A DNA stretch of 64,000 nucleotides from Isachenkonia alkalipeptolytica (GCF_009910325.1 NZ_SUMG01000002.1:302912-366911), one strand, 5' to 3'; counted from the stretch's first letter, positions 10,169-20,316 are shown. Translations and numbers: made by a program. The notes: generated from the letters alone by a model not told the origin.

Positions 10169-10329
10169 AGGTGTATCCCTTCTTCATTTGTGAAGTCTTG
10201 GTCTTGCCCGGTGTTGCTAATTTCTACTTGATTCAAATAATCGTACCTCACTTTACTTCTGGATTTACTACATTTTTTCTTTGGTGCTAGCTCATCTCCA
10301 CCCCTGTGGTAGATGTCTTGCTTTACCAT
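10165..10329 (-). other. 54-codon open frame, doubtful gene
   Basis: A minus-strand frame from ATG at 10329 to TGA at 10165 would encode a basic 54-residue peptide with the segment APKKKCSKSRSKVRYDYLNQ. It has no clear ribosome binding site and I recognise no family. It may be a fragment of a decayed gene next to the 9-nt repeat array. Confidence 0.2.
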
Positions 10330-10413
10330 TGATGGCTTCTACCTATATCATCGATATGCCGCTTACGGAAGTCGGCCTCTCCATAGGATTTACTGAAACT
10401 CATCTGCACTACC

Positions 10414-10521
10414 CGTACTACTTGTACTACTTGTACTACTTGTACTACTTGTACTACTTGTACTACTTGTACTACTTGTACTACTTGTACTACTTGTACT
10501 ACTTGTACTACTTGTACTACT
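10414..10521. repeat. 9-nt tandem repeat array, twelve copies
   Basis: Twelve copies of TGTACTACT (the first begins with C) run without interruption from 10414 to 10521. Read as protein it would give Tyr-Tyr-Leu repeats on one strand and Val-Val-Gln repeats on the other; neither frame has a ribosome binding site. Confidence 0.95.
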
Positions 10522-10896
10522 TTGATACGGTGTTTCTTTGAACCTTTCTTCTTTTCACTTTCTTTTACTGCATGTGTTTCTAAAAACTTCGACACAAGTT
10601 ACAGAATGGTGAAACTTGATTCTTTAACCGTTATCCTAATTCTTAAAAACTTACTGCGGTAAATCAAAAGCGTTGAATCAAAAGCGACTTCCAAATGAAG
10701 AAGGTTGTTAAAGGAGAAAGGGCTCTTCCCCATCTCCTTAATCAAAGTATAGCAAATATTCAGATATTAAGCAAGGGGTATTTCAAACTTTTTTTGCTCA
10801 TTCATCAAAATACATCTTAAGTCCTAAAGCTTGGTGAAAGTACCCCTTTTTGTTTACAGCAATCCAAGGCTTAAGCCCTGAATTTCCTGGGCTTTA

Positions 10897-11262
10897 CTAT
10901 TCTCTGGCTTCTTCTAAAGCATTATCCACTGCATCTACCACTGCGTCACTACTTTCAGTGGCTCCACTTACCGCTTCTACATCTTCCGTGCTTTGGTTTT
11001 CGATAATCTGGTCGATCACGTCATCAAAGGCTTGGTCTCCTAATCCTTCGGTTTCACTGTGAGAGACTACTTCAATTCCGGTTATTTCGTCGTTATCAAT
11101 GGTTACTTCCACTTCCAGTTCGCCACCGTAACCTTCAGCGGTGCCGTTATAGGTTCCATCACCGTACATGCCGTTTGCATCCCCTTCGGCTTCTTCGCCG
11201 CAGGCTACAAAAGACAATACTCCTACCAATAATACTGCAATCAAAACTATTTTCCTGTTCAT
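10897..11262 (-). CDS. FMN-binding domain lipoprotein
   Basis: A 121-residue exported protein. Residues 1-21 form a lipoprotein signal peptide ending in SFVAC, with Cys21 as the likely lipidated residue (the -3 position is Phe rather than the usual Leu). The mature part is one FMN-binding domain: GTYNGTAEGYGGELEVEVTI, then EGLGDQAF, and the SGAT motif in VEAVSGATESSD, whose Thr carries FMN by a phosphodiester bond in the NqrC/RnfG type of protein. It is acidic. The ATG has AAGGAGG nine bases upstream. It probably acts in extracytoplasmic electron transfer, partner unknown. Confidence 0.88.
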   Translation of the reverse strand: MNRKIVLIAVLLVGVLSFVACGEEAEGDANGMYGDGTYNGTAEGYGGELEVEVTIDNDEITGIEVVSHSETEGLGDQAFDDVIDQIIENQSTEDVEAVSGATESSDAVVDAVDNALEEARE

Positions 11263-11611
11263 TTTTATTCCTCCTTAGTTAATCCCTCTAGACTCTGACT
11301 AAATCTCTAACATCTGAATATATACCCGAAGATTGATTGATTAAACAACAATCATACTTATTTAACATCAATTATCATCTGAGTGTCTCTGTAAATTATA
11401 ACACAATGCTTTCCAATTTTCACTTAGCCTATATACCTATTCTCCTCGCCGATTATCGGCCAGCGCTGGATACCATCACGGAGGGTTCTGCCTCAGAGGC
11501 CCATGGCCGGAGGCCCTGATACGCCTTAACCAAGGTCCTTTGTTTTTGCCGCTGTCACCGATCTGGGTTGGTCGAGGCGGCGATTGTGATTTCAAGTGTT
11601 ATATTTCCCAT

Positions 11612-11648
11612 AAAAAAGACTGGCAAGGGACTTCTCCCCCTGCCAATC
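11612..11648 (-). terminator. Rho-independent terminator of groESL
   Basis: On the minus strand GATTGGCAGGGG and CCCTTGCCAGTC form an imperfect stem closed by a short loop and followed by six U residues. It is about 140 nt past the groEL stop, with two small repeat elements in between. Confidence 0.78.
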
Positions 11649-11705
11649 TTTATATAATGGAACGGATAGTTAAAATGCCTTCGTACCCTCTTGTCCTTCC
11701 TTGGG

Positions 11706-11740
11706 GTACCGATGTATCAAACGCCTCCGTCCCCTTTGGT
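11706..11740. repeat. Dispersed GGGACGG hairpin element, form B
   Basis: The element reads from GTACCGATG to CGCCTCCGTCCCCTTTGGT, with ACC/GGT ends. Related copies are at 57139-57165 and 63829-63878. The shared core on the opposite strand is ACCAAAGGGGACGGAGG. Confidence 0.65.
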
Positions 11741-11757
11741 ATAGAGATTTTGCGAAA

Positions 11758-11786
11758 GATGACAGAAACTCCGTCCCGCTGTCATC
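11758..11786. repeat. Dispersed 29-nt hairpin element, form A, abutting groEL stop
   Basis: GATGACA at 11758-11764 and TGTCATC at 11780-11786 enclose a 15-nt core with CTCCGTCCCGC. The element touches the groEL stop codon. The same 29-nt design recurs at 14086, 14122, 54860, 54951, 55041 and 55238. Confidence 0.8.
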
Positions 11787-13496
<1,710 letters not shown>

Positions 13497-13507
13497 TTAG
13501 GGATTCT

Positions 13508-13792
13508 TTATTCTACAATCGCTAAAATATCACTTTGCTTTAAAATCGTGTATTCTTCACCGTCAAGTTTCACTTCATTGCCCGCATACTTGGAGAAAAT
13601 TACCCGATCCCCTTTTTTCACTTCCATGGTCACTTCTTTTCCTTCAACCATTCCTCCGGGGCCTACTTCCAATACCTCGGCCATTTGCGGCTGCTCCTTG
13701 GCACTGTTTGGCAGTACAATTCCGCTTTTGGTTTTCTCTTCAGGTTCAACTTTTTTAATTACCACTCGGTCACCTAATGGCTTGATCTTCAT
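13508..13792 (-). CDS. groES: Co-chaperonin GroES (Hsp10)
   Basis: A 94-residue co-chaperonin that caps the GroEL ring. It has the standard [20 protein letters not shown] start, the mobile loop around residues 18-34 (KTKSGIVLP), and the terminal SDILAIVE. The ATG is preceded by a GAGGAGGTTATAAC-type site. It is the first gene of the groESL operon, 45 nt downstream of the CIRCE element. Confidence 0.99.
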   Translation of the reverse strand: MKIKPLGDRVVIKKVEPEEKTKSGIVLPNSAKEQPQMAEVLEVGPGGMVEGKEVTMEVKKGDRVIFSKYAGNEVKLDGEEYTILKQSDILAIVE

Positions 13793-13837
13793 TGTTATAA
13801 CCTCCTCTTTATATACTTTTTTTATTTTTCGGGTTTG

Positions 13838-13864
13838 TTAGCACTCACTTATAACGAGTGCTAA
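13838..13864. promoter_or_regulatory. CIRCE operator (HrcA-binding site)
   Basis: TTAGCACTC, nine bases, then GAGTGCTAA: both arms match the CIRCE consensus exactly. It lies between the groES promoter and start codon. Heat-shock control by the HrcA repressor follows from the family; hrcA itself is not in the window. Confidence 0.98.
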
Positions 13865-13875
13865 TTACAAGTACC

Positions 13876-13904
13876 ATAGTATCTAAAAGGAACCTTCCCT
13901 TCAA
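13876..13904 (-). promoter_or_regulatory. SigA-type promoter of groESL
   Basis: On the minus strand TTGAAG (13899-13904) and TACTAT (13876-13881) are separated by 17 bases. The expected transcription start falls at the edge of the CIRCE element, the usual arrangement. Confidence 0.82.
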
Positions 13905-14041
13905 CTGCGATTAAAGCGGATTACCTTTTGATTTCGCTTAATTTCTTTCTTATTTTATTTATTCCTTCGATTTTCATCAAATTTTCTTTTCCAAGGTTTA
14001 TTTTCAAACCGGTTGCCAGGGATTTTCGAGCAAAAAAAAAG

Positions 14042-14168
14042 AGATGACGGGATGACAGCGAGGATGACAGCGGGACGGGAGTTTTGATGACAGCGGGACG
14101 GAGTTTTTGTCATCTTTCTTTGATGACAAAAACTCCGTCCCGCTGTCATCCCGTCCCGCTGTCATCCG
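14042..14168. repeat. Cluster of form-A hairpin elements with a 29-bp perfect palindromic pair
   Basis: Two full 29-nt elements stand head to head at 14086-14114 and 14122-14150, so the whole of one is the exact inverted copy of the other with a seven-base loop. Truncated copies containing GATGACAGCGGGACGG lie before and after. The pair could fold into a 29-bp hairpin and may end transcription of the DUF554 gene, although no U run follows. Confidence 0.9.
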
Positions 14169-14190
14169 TTTTCATCCGCTTTCACTTCTT

Positions 14191-14871
14191 CTATAGGAAG
14201 CCCAGCACACCGGCGATTACCGGTACGATAATGGCGGGGAGCATATTGGCCACGGGAAATTTTTTGATTTCCAAAATATTAAATCCGATGCCGATGATCA
14301 ACAGACCGCCGATGGCGGAGATTTCCTGCACCACGGCGTCCGTCATCAAGGGTTCCACAACTCCTGCCAACAGGGTGATGGCCCCCTGGTATAAAAACAC
14401 GGGCACCGCGGAAAAGGCCACGCCGATGCCCAGGGTGGAGGCGAAAATAATGGAGGAGATGCCGTCCAAAATAGATTTGGTGAAAAGGGTGGTGTGATCC
14501 CCCATAAGACCGCTTTGCAAAGAGCCGATAATGGCCAGAGCCCCGACACAGTACACTACGCTGGCGGTGACGAACCCTTTGGTAAAGGTGCTCTCGCTGC
14601 TTCCCATCCGTCGCTGAATAAAATCTCCCAGGCCCTGTAGCCTTTTTTCCAACTCCAAAGCTTCCCCCACAAGGCTTCCGATAATCACGGCGATCATCAG
14701 CAGCAGGACGTTCCCTGTAGCCAGGGCTTCCTTAAATCCGATGATCAATACCCCTAGGCCGATGGCTTTCATGATCGTATCCTTATAGCCTTCTCCGATA
14801 CTTTTTTTCAGCAGGACGCCTAAAACCCCGCCGATGACAATAGCCAGTGCGTTGACAATGGTTCCTAACAT
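14191..14871 (-). CDS. DUF554 family membrane protein
   Basis: A 226-residue integral membrane protein with about six or seven hydrophobic segments. The first 50 residues, MLGTIVNALAIVIGGVLGVL and KKSIGEGYKDTIMKAIGLGV, match the DUF554 (YdfK-like) family, which has no established function and is thought to be a transporter-like protein. Length is normal for the family. Gly-rich helices recur (GSLVGEALELE, GISSIIFASTLGIGVAFSAVPVF). It is followed by a cluster of dispersed hairpin repeats. Confidence 0.9.
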   Translation of the reverse strand: MLGTIVNALAIVIGGVLGVLLKKSIGEGYKDTIMKAIGLGVLIIGFKEALATGNVLLLMIAVIIGSLVGEALELEKRLQGLGDFIQRRMGSSESTFTKGFVTASVVYCVGALAIIGSLQSGLMGDHTTLFTKSILDGISSIIFASTLGIGVAFSAVPVFLYQGAITLLAGVVEPLMTDAVVQEISAIGGLLIIGIGFNILEIKKFPVANMLPAIIVPVIAGVLGFL

Positions 14872-14959
14872 ATGTAATCCCCTCTTCCTTCAAGCTGAAT
14901 CAGATTTCATCCGATTCAGCGACTGTTTTTTCTATCCATTCTTTTGGGATTTGCCCTTC

Positions 14960-15841
14960 CTATTTGATGCCTTTTTCCCGGGCATAATAAAAAAGATACT
15001 GTTGGGCATACCCCGCATCTTTTCCGAATTTTTTCATGGCAAAGTCTTCAATTTCCTTCGCCGGCTTATCCTGTTGAAAATATAAGGCCTCCATCATACG
15101 CTTTACCCAAACATCCACGGGAAAGGCCTCCCGTTTTCCCATGGAAAAGAACACAACGCAGTTTCCCACCTTCGGTCCCACGCCGGAGAATCCGGTGACC
15201 CCGGCTAAGCATTCCCGGCGTTTTTTCCCGATCATGGTGTCGAGGATTCCCGGATTCTTCGACACCTGTTCCGCCGTATCCTTTACGTACCGGGCCCGGT
15301 AGCCGAGGCCCAGCAACTTTAACTCTTCCAGGGTGGCGCTACTTAAGGCCCCGGGGGTAGGAAAGGCGTAGTGTAGCTTTCCGTCGTAGCGCTGAATCAC
15401 TTCTCCGTATTTTCTTGCCAGGCCCTCCACGGAGCCCTTAATTCTTTTAATGTTGTTGTTCGAGGAAATGATAAAGGAAATCAACGTCTCAAAGGGCTCC
15501 TGCTTTAGGATTCGTATCCCCCGACCGAATGTCACCGCCTCTTCCATCACCGGATCCCGGCGAATCAGTCGTTTCTGTATTCTTTCGTAATCCGTATCCA
15601 GATCAAAATAGTCCCACCAGATTCTTTCAAAATCCCGAAGATCGGTGTTATGAAAAAGGATCCGGTCCCCTGATTTTTCCACTTCAATCACCCGCTGACA
15701 GGCGGTAAGGAGAAAGCGATTATCTTCTTTTTCCTCCCAGCGAAAGGCCTGGCCACAGCGGAAGATATCCCGGGGATTGAAAGAGGAAAGATTTAGAACT
15801 TCCACCCGGGATCCTTTCTCTATCAAGTTTAGACCCTTCAT
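14960..15841 (-). CDS. OGG1-type DNA glycosylase/AP lyase
   Basis: A 293-residue base-excision glycosylase of the 8-oxoguanine/3-methyladenine group. The N-terminal OGG domain has FRCGQAFRWEEKEDN. The helix-hairpin-helix GPD motif runs at about residues 215-245: GVTGFSGVGPKVGNCVVFFS supplies the hairpin and the lysine used as nucleophile, and FPVDVWVKRMM supplies the conserved Asp. SFIISSNNNIKRIK and LGLGYRARYVKDTAE fit the clostridial OGG group. It likely removes 8-oxoG from DNA and nicks the strand. The ATG has AAAGGATGAGGGG upstream. Confidence 0.92.
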   Translation of the reverse strand: MKGLNLIEKGSRVEVLNLSSFNPRDIFRCGQAFRWEEKEDNRFLLTACQRVIEVEKSGDRILFHNTDLRDFERIWWDYFDLDTDYERIQKRLIRRDPVMEEAVTFGRGIRILKQEPFETLISFIISSNNNIKRIKGSVEGLARKYGEVIQRYDGKLHYAFPTPGALSSATLEELKLLGLGYRARYVKDTAEQVSKNPGILDTMIGKKRRECLAGVTGFSGVGPKVGNCVVFFSMGKREAFPVDVWVKRMMEALYFQQDKPAKEIEDFAMKKFGKDAGYAQQYLFYYAREKGIK

Positions 15842-15904
15842 CGACCCCTCATCCTTTCTTTTCTCATGGCTTAATCGTGACCGACTTCCCCCAAAAGAAA
15901 TGCC

Positions 15905-17281
15905 CTAAAACGGCTCATAGGGATAATAGCCCCGATCCAGTTCCCGTCCCGTATATTCATCGAAATACAAGGCCGCCCGCTGTCCTTCAATTTCTTCAAA
16001 AAACACCTTTACCACCCGGGGCTGAAATTCCGTATAATAATTTCGAATAACCGCTCTTCCCCGATACTCCATGGTTGGAAAACTCTCTTCATGCACTTCC
16101 TTAATGCGCTCTGCAGATAAGGGAGTATTTTCCTTCTCCTCACCCTCGGAAATTTCCAGCATGGCTAGGTTTCCTCTGGCATCAATGTTTATCGGGGTTT
16201 CATCAAACTGGTTTCGATAGCGGGTTATCTCTTGGCTACCGGCTCCCACATTAACTTCAAAAGCATCACTGGATAATCTTATTCCCCTGTCCATGGGGGT
16301 AAAACGAAAACCGTAAACCGTCTCACCGTTATCCTCTTGATTATAGACAAAGATCTCCTCTTTCAAGTCTTCATAGGTGGTTTCCTGGAATTCCCGGTAA
16401 AATTCCCTGGCAATTTCCAAAGCTTGCCTTCGGGTAATTTCCGTATCCATTCCCTCTCCGCCTTCGGGGGAATACTCTAAATATCGAAGGTTTCCGGATT
16501 TTCCATCGATCCATAATAGCAGTCCCTCGGTCTCTAAGGCATAATGGGTGATCCCATTTCGGTGGTGAGGTCCGTCAATTTCCCCTTCCTCCAAATTCTT
16601 TGGATCCATCCAGTTGCCCGCAAGTTCCAATAAGTAAGCCTCTGCCTCCTCTTCACTTAGCAAATCCTCTTCGTTTTCTACTAAAGTACCATGGCGGTAA
16701 CGGGAGGCCAATTCCATCAAATCCTCTGAAATCTTCAGCAGATTTTCCTGTTCCTCACCGGGAATTTCTATGACCAGTTGATTTTCATTGGCTTCTGAAA
16801 TTCGGTACATGCTGGATAAGAAGGTTTCCAAAACCTCTTCAAGTTCCTGCAAAAACACGTAGTCATTGGCGGTATATCGGAATTCATTCATTTCAAATTT
16901 TTCCTGCAAATTTTGCTTTACTACGTTTCGTATGCTTCGTAGACTCTCCAGAGACTGGGTACATACCCCTTCCTCGCCGAATTCTTCCAAGCGTAAATCC
17001 ACAAAATAGGCATAGTACTCCACCAGATCCTCCAGAGAGCTTTCCAAATGCCGAAAAGTGGTCTCGCTCATACTCTCAGAATTTTCCGACTCCCTCATTC
17101 CCTGGATCTCATCAAGGAACCGGATGCTCCAGCGGGCGTACTGTTCAATATTATCCAGCACCCGGTTGTTTACAACGGTTAGCTGAGACTCTGCTTTTCT
17201 GATTTCTCCATATTGATAAAAATTCATGCTGACACTTATTAAGACCATAACAATCAGTCCAATTATTCCATATCTTTTCAC
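15905..17281 (-). CDS. YpeB-like germination protein
   Basis: A 458-residue protein with one N-terminal membrane segment (about residues 5-20) and a long extracytoplasmic part. The early region NNRVLDNIEQYARWSIRFLDEIQ and the C-terminal PepSY-type segments (TRRQALEIAREFYREFQE, ending RELDRGYYPYEPF) match YpeB, which in spore formers holds and protects the cortex-lytic enzyme SleB. The usual partner sleB is not adjacent, which is unusual. It is 181 nt downstream of rsgI with a hairpin between, so it may have its own promoter. Confidence 0.78.
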   Translation of the reverse strand: MKRYGIIGLIVMVLISVSMNFYQYGEIRKAESQLTVVNNRVLDNIEQYARWSIRFLDEIQGMRESENSESMSETTFRHLESSLEDLVEYYAYFVDLRLEEFGEEGVCTQSLESLRSIRNVVKQNLQEKFEMNEFRYTANDYVFLQELEEVLETFLSSMYRISEANENQLVIEIPGEEQENLLKISEDLMELASRYRHGTLVENEEDLLSEEEAEAYLLELAGNWMDPKNLEEGEIDGPHHRNGITHYALETEGLLLWIDGKSGNLRYLEYSPEGGEGMDTEITRRQALEIAREFYREFQETTYEDLKEEIFVYNQEDNGETVYGFRFTPMDRGIRLSSDAFEVNVGAGSQEITRYRNQFDETPINIDARGNLAMLEISEGEEKENTPLSAERIKEVHEESFPTMEYRGRAVIRNYYTEFQPRVVKVFFEEIEGQRAALYFDEYTGRELDRGYYPYEPF

Positions 17282-17348
17282 GATTTCTCACCTCGTTAAT
17301 ATCATAGCATAAATCGTGAAAAAAGAGAATTTTTTTCTGCATCAAAAT

Positions 17349-17380
17349 GGTCCTTTAGTCTTGGTATTGGCTAAAGGACC
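17349..17380 (-). terminator. Hairpin between rsgI and the YpeB-like gene
   Basis: GGTCCTTTAG (17349-17358) and CTAAAGGACC (17371-17380) form a perfect ten-base-pair stem with a 12-nt loop. On the minus strand only a short ATTTTG run follows, so it may end the sigI-rsgI transcript only in part. Confidence 0.6.
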
Positions 17381-17462
17381 GTTGGTATTTCGCTTATCTA
17401 AGCATTTTTATTTCGGATTTTTTACCCCTACTTTTTTTTCCCGATTTACCCGTTAGAGGGTT

Positions 17463-18788
17463 TTAGGAACTTTCATTGCCCCGACTTCCGGGATGATTAT
17501 CAAATACGGGATGCTCCCGTTTTTCGTCGGTACCTCGACTTTGATCCGACTCCCCGTTCTCATTTTCCCCGTCGCCGGAATCATTGTCTCCGGAACCCTC
17601 ATCGGAATCCCGGTCTTCATCCTTACTTCGATCTCTCGGATGTTCATCGAATACGGGATGTTCTCCGTCCTCTTTGTTTCGGTCTCTCGGATGCTCTTCA
17701 AATACCGGATGTCCCCGTTCTTCGTCCCGTCCTTCTTCCGGGTCTTGTCCATTTTCTCCATCCACGTCTTCACCGTTTTCATCCTGGTCATTTCCCCGGT
17801 TGCCCGGATGCTCGTCGAATACCGGATGGGGCTTGTCTCCGTCTTCCTTATTCCAGTCTCTCGGATGTACGTCAAAGACGGGGTGTTCACCCTCTTCTTT
17901 GTTTCGATCCCTGGGATGCCGTTCAAATACGGGATGCTTTAATAGTTCCCGAACCGGCGTATCCTGGTACTTCTCCGTGTCGATGGTGATGTCGTCTCCC
18001 TCTTCCCCGGCTTCATCCACGGATTCCTCGGCGGCTTCCTCGGTTCCCTCGGTTTCTTTCCCTTCCGGTTCCTCCCCGGGATCCTCGGTGGCACCCCGGC
18101 GTTCAATCTCTTGAATCAGCTGGAACTTTCCAAGGGTGATGCCGGCGATACGGGCGTTTTCATAGTTTTCTTCATCGACTAAAAGCATGTTGATTTCCAC
18201 ATTCATGTTCTTCTCTGCAAAATACTCTTCCATCTGGGCTGTGACCCGATCCACAAAGTCCTCGGAGGCAACATCGTCTTCCAGTAAATCTGCGTAGGAA
18301 AGCATGACCTGGGCGGTTTCACTGTTTAAGTGGCCCTGTGCTTCCAACTTTACCAGAAGCTCTTCTAAAAATACTTCCAAAGATTCTCCTTCCAAGGCTT
18401 CCACTTCCAAACTTTTCGCCTCTTCATTCATGGCATCGACCCGTAAAACCTCTTCATTTTCCCCGACTTCAATTTGTATGCCGGGGTTAACATCGAAGCC
18501 TAATAAGTACTGTACTTCCGTCTCTCCGCCGGTTATAGCAAAGATCGACAGGACTAATAGCAGCACCATGGCTGCAGCAATGCCCATAGGCTTTACCTGT
18601 TTGATTTTCTTCATAATATTCTCTCCTCTGCTGTTTGCTTTCGGGATGTCCAGAACTTGGCTCTCGGCGAATAAAATTTCCTCTCCCGCATCCACCCCGG
18701 CTTTTTTCCGGAGTCTTACAAACCGTTGCTCTTCGGTCATCACTAGTAAATGATCTTCCTTTACTTCCATTACATAAGCTTTTTTCAC
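17463..18788 (-). CDS. rsgI: RsgI-family anti-sigma factor with HPVF repeats
   Basis: A 441-residue membrane protein starting at GTG. Residues 1-60 form the cytoplasmic RsgI domain that binds SigI; a membrane segment lies at about 68-86; the next 110 residues, beginning VQYLLGFDVNPGIQIEV, are the conserved juxtamembrane domain. From about residue 283 to the end the protein is made of six copies of HPVF(D/E)xHPxxR separated by acidic Asp/Glu/Asn/Gly-rich spacers. Known RsgI proteins carry a sensor at this place, often a carbohydrate-binding module; this repeat matches none I know. It follows sigI by 31 nt, the standard sigI-rsgI pair. The repeats could bind cell wall, metal or a polysaccharide; that is conjecture. 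Confidence 0.9.
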   Translation of the reverse strand: MKKAYVMEVKEDHLLVMTEEQRFVRLRKKAGVDAGEEILFAESQVLDIPKANSRGENIMKKIKQVKPMGIAAAMVLLLVLSIFAITGGETEVQYLLGFDVNPGIQIEVGENEEVLRVDAMNEEAKSLEVEALEGESLEVFLEELLVKLEAQGHLNSETAQVMLSYADLLEDDVASEDFVDRVTAQMEEYFAEKNMNVEINMLLVDEENYENARIAGITLGKFQLIQEIERRGATEDPGEEPEGKETEGTEEAAEESVDEAGEEGDDITIDTEKYQDTPVRELLKHPVFERHPRDRNKEEGEHPVFDVHPRDWNKEDGDKPHPVFDEHPGNRGNDQDENGEDVDGENGQDPEEGRDEERGHPVFEEHPRDRNKEDGEHPVFDEHPRDRSKDEDRDSDEGSGDNDSGDGENENGESDQSRGTDEKREHPVFDNHPGSRGNESS

Positions 18789-18819
18789 TTTTCTCCCACC
18801 CTTCGATTCTCCTACCCTG

Positions 18820-19485
18820 CTACAGATCTAAGTATTTCTTTAACACCTCTAAATCACTGTCCAAAATGAAAAATACCGCGATGATAAAATTCCTTGAACG
18901 CTGCAATACCCGTCGGGAAGCTCCGGCTTTTTCCTTCAGTCCCCGGGCCGGCAGGTGCTTCGTTTTTAAAAAGGACCTGCGCAGTGTTTCGTCCTCATAT
19001 AGTACCCTGGCAATCTCAATGGCTTTCTCCCTGGTTTTCTCATGGCGCGGTGCGGTGTCAATCAAGGTTTCCAAATCAAATCCGAAGGCTTCAATGCGGT
19101 CTTTAAAGGCTTCGATCTCCATCTGATCCTCCAGGCGTTTCTCAAAACCCGGACTCTCGATGACCTGAAGTTCCTCATCTCCCTCGACCTCCCGGGCCTC
19201 CAGCTTGTTTCTTTTTCGGAGTTCATCGATTAAGCGGCTTTTAATCACCACCGAGGCATAAGTTAAAAACTTCCCCTTATTCCGATCATAACGGTCCATG
19301 GCTTCATTAAAGGCCAACATTCCCGTACTGAAATACTCATGGTCTTCACCGATGTATTCATTCAGCACCTTGGACAGCACGGACTTGATAAAGGGGTGAT
19401 ACTCCTGCAAAACCCGATTTCTAAGCTCTGAATCCCCTTGTTGAATTTCTACTATTAATGTCTCTAAACCCTTATTCGGTTCCAC
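18820..19485 (-). CDS. sigI: RNA polymerase sigma factor SigI
   Basis: A 221-residue alternative sigma factor. The region-2 core is recognisable in KVLNEYIGEDHEYFSTGMLA and FNEAMDRYDRNKGKFLTYAS, followed by VVIKSRLIDELRKRNKLE; the C-terminal DNA-binding helix-turn-helix is at about residues 175-205 (LPARGLKEKAGASRRVLQRS). These match SigI, which in Bacillus responds to heat and in Clostridium thermocellum controls cellulosome genes through RsgI. The start is GTG with only a weak ribosome binding site; an in-frame alternative is not evident. rsgI follows in the same transcript. Confidence 0.95.
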   Translation of the reverse strand: MEPNKGLETLIVEIQQGDSELRNRVLQEYHPFIKSVLSKVLNEYIGEDHEYFSTGMLAFNEAMDRYDRNKGKFLTYASVVIKSRLIDELRKRNKLEAREVEGDEELQVIESPGFEKRLEDQMEIEAFKDRIEAFGFDLETLIDTAPRHEKTREKAIEIARVLYEDETLRRSFLKTKHLPARGLKEKAGASRRVLQRSRNFIIAVFFILDSDLEVLKKYLDL

Positions 19486-19633
19486 GAATTATTTCACCAC
19501 GCCTTCTTGTATAATATTTTACGGAGGGTTCTATCATTTTCGGTACCCGCCCTCATTTTTTCCCATTTGTTTTTTGTCCTCTCTCCTATTATACTATACT
19601 TAAGGAATATATAGAATAATCCCCAAGGGAGGA

Positions 19634-19996
19634 TTGGAAATGGCCTACGATTCGAAAATTCAAAGTGAACAGGTGGATGCCCTTTTTAAGGCGGTGCTCA
19701 GCTTAAAAACCGAAGAGGAATGCTACCGCTTCTTCGAGGATCTTTGTACCTACAAAGAAATTCAGTCCATGGCCCAACGGCTACAGGTGGCCAAGATGCT
19801 GAAGGATGAAAAAACCTACGGCGAAATTGAAGAAAAGACCCGGGCCAGCACCACCACCATCAGCCGGATCAATAAGTTTTTGCAGTACGGCTCCGAGGGC
19901 TACAACTTGATACTGGATCGATTGATGGAAGCGGAAGAGGCAGAAGCGGAAGCGGCGGAAGCGGAAAAAACAGCAACAACCGACGCCCCGGAGTAA
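19634..19996 (+). CDS. TrpR-family regulator, YerC/HisR type
   Basis: A 120-residue DNA-binding protein of the TrpR/YerC group. The conserved block ECYRFFEDLCTYKEIQSMAQ, RLQVAKMLKDEKTYGEIEEK and TRASTTTISRINKFLQYGSE contains the helix-turn-helix at about residues 62-85. The last 20 residues are an Ala/Glu-rich tail. Proteins of this group next to his genes are the predicted histidine-biosynthesis repressors (HisR), and the his operon begins 383 nt downstream behind a terminator, a consensus promoter and a palindromic operator candidate. SD AGGGAGG precedes the ATG. Its promoter region is shared with the divergent sigI gene. Confidence 0.9.
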   Translation: MEMAYDSKIQSEQVDALFKAVLSLKTEEECYRFFEDLCTYKEIQSMAQRLQVAKMLKDEKTYGEIEEKTRASTTTISRINKFLQYGSEGYNLILDRLMEAEEAEAEAAEAEKTATTDAPE

Positions 19997-20073
19997 AATT
20001 TGCCAACGTCGGAACCGCCCCCGGCAAGGATCAACCCTCCACGAAACATACCGTCATCGAAAAACGGATGAAA

Positions 20074-20136
20074 AACCAAAAGCAAAGAATGAATCCTATC
20101 ATACGGGAGGATTCGTTCTTTGCTTTTGGTTTTTTG
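20074..20136 (+). terminator. Long Rho-independent terminator after the YerC-like gene
   Basis: ACCAAAAGCAAAGAAT and GAATCCT pair with AGGATTC and TTCTTTGCTTTTGGT, giving a stem of about 23 bp with one mismatch and a ten-base loop, then six Ts. The opposite strand also ends in a U-like run, so it is bidirectional. Confidence 0.9.
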
Positions 20137-20278
20137 ATTTTCTTGGCTTATCTTCTTTTGCTTTTTTTCACTTTTTTTTGATTTTTAATTTTTGAAAATG
20201 ATCAAAAAACCAGACCGAAACCTCTCAAATCTTGAAATTCCAGTGATTCACCCGATAATAATTGTTTTTCTCCCCCGG

Positions 20279-20307
20279 TTGACTTTTTGTCCCAAGGGGT
20301 GTACAAT
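20279..20307 (+). promoter_or_regulatory. SigA-type promoter of the his operon
   Basis: TTGACT (20279-20284) and TACAAT (20302-20307) are separated by 17 bases. Transcription should start near 20314, right at the edge of the palindrome at 20317-20350. Confidence 0.88.
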
Positions 20308-20316
20308 CACTTTATT

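Larger units (their letters stand above)
9827..10896. other. Repeat-rich stretch without a confident gene
   Basis: This 1.07-kb stretch holds two tandem arrays (13-nt at 9872-10001, 9-nt at 10414-10521), an 11-bp inverted repeat (10126-10168), a 54-codon minus-strand frame at 10165-10329, a hairpin around 10708-10742 (AGGAGA/TCTCCT with an inner GGG/CCC) and a long-range pair AAGGGGTA / TACCCCTT at about 10776-10854 followed by five Ts. Long open frames across the arrays are repeat artefacts. I recognise no known gene or RNA here. Confidence 0.6.
11263..11786. other. Intergenic region between groEL and the FMN lipoprotein
   Basis: No credible coding region. It holds the groEL terminator (11612-11648), two dispersed hairpin repeats (11706-11740 and 11758-11786), a GC-rich block at about 11451-11530 of unknown nature, and a minus-strand extended -10 element TGTTATAAT at about 11395-11403 that may be the promoter of the lipoprotein gene, giving a leader near 125 nt. 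Confidence 0.6.

Noticed and set aside
10281..10595. Tyr-Tyr-Leu and Val-Val-Gln repeat peptides
   Set aside because: Products of the 9-nt array; no start signal, no family.
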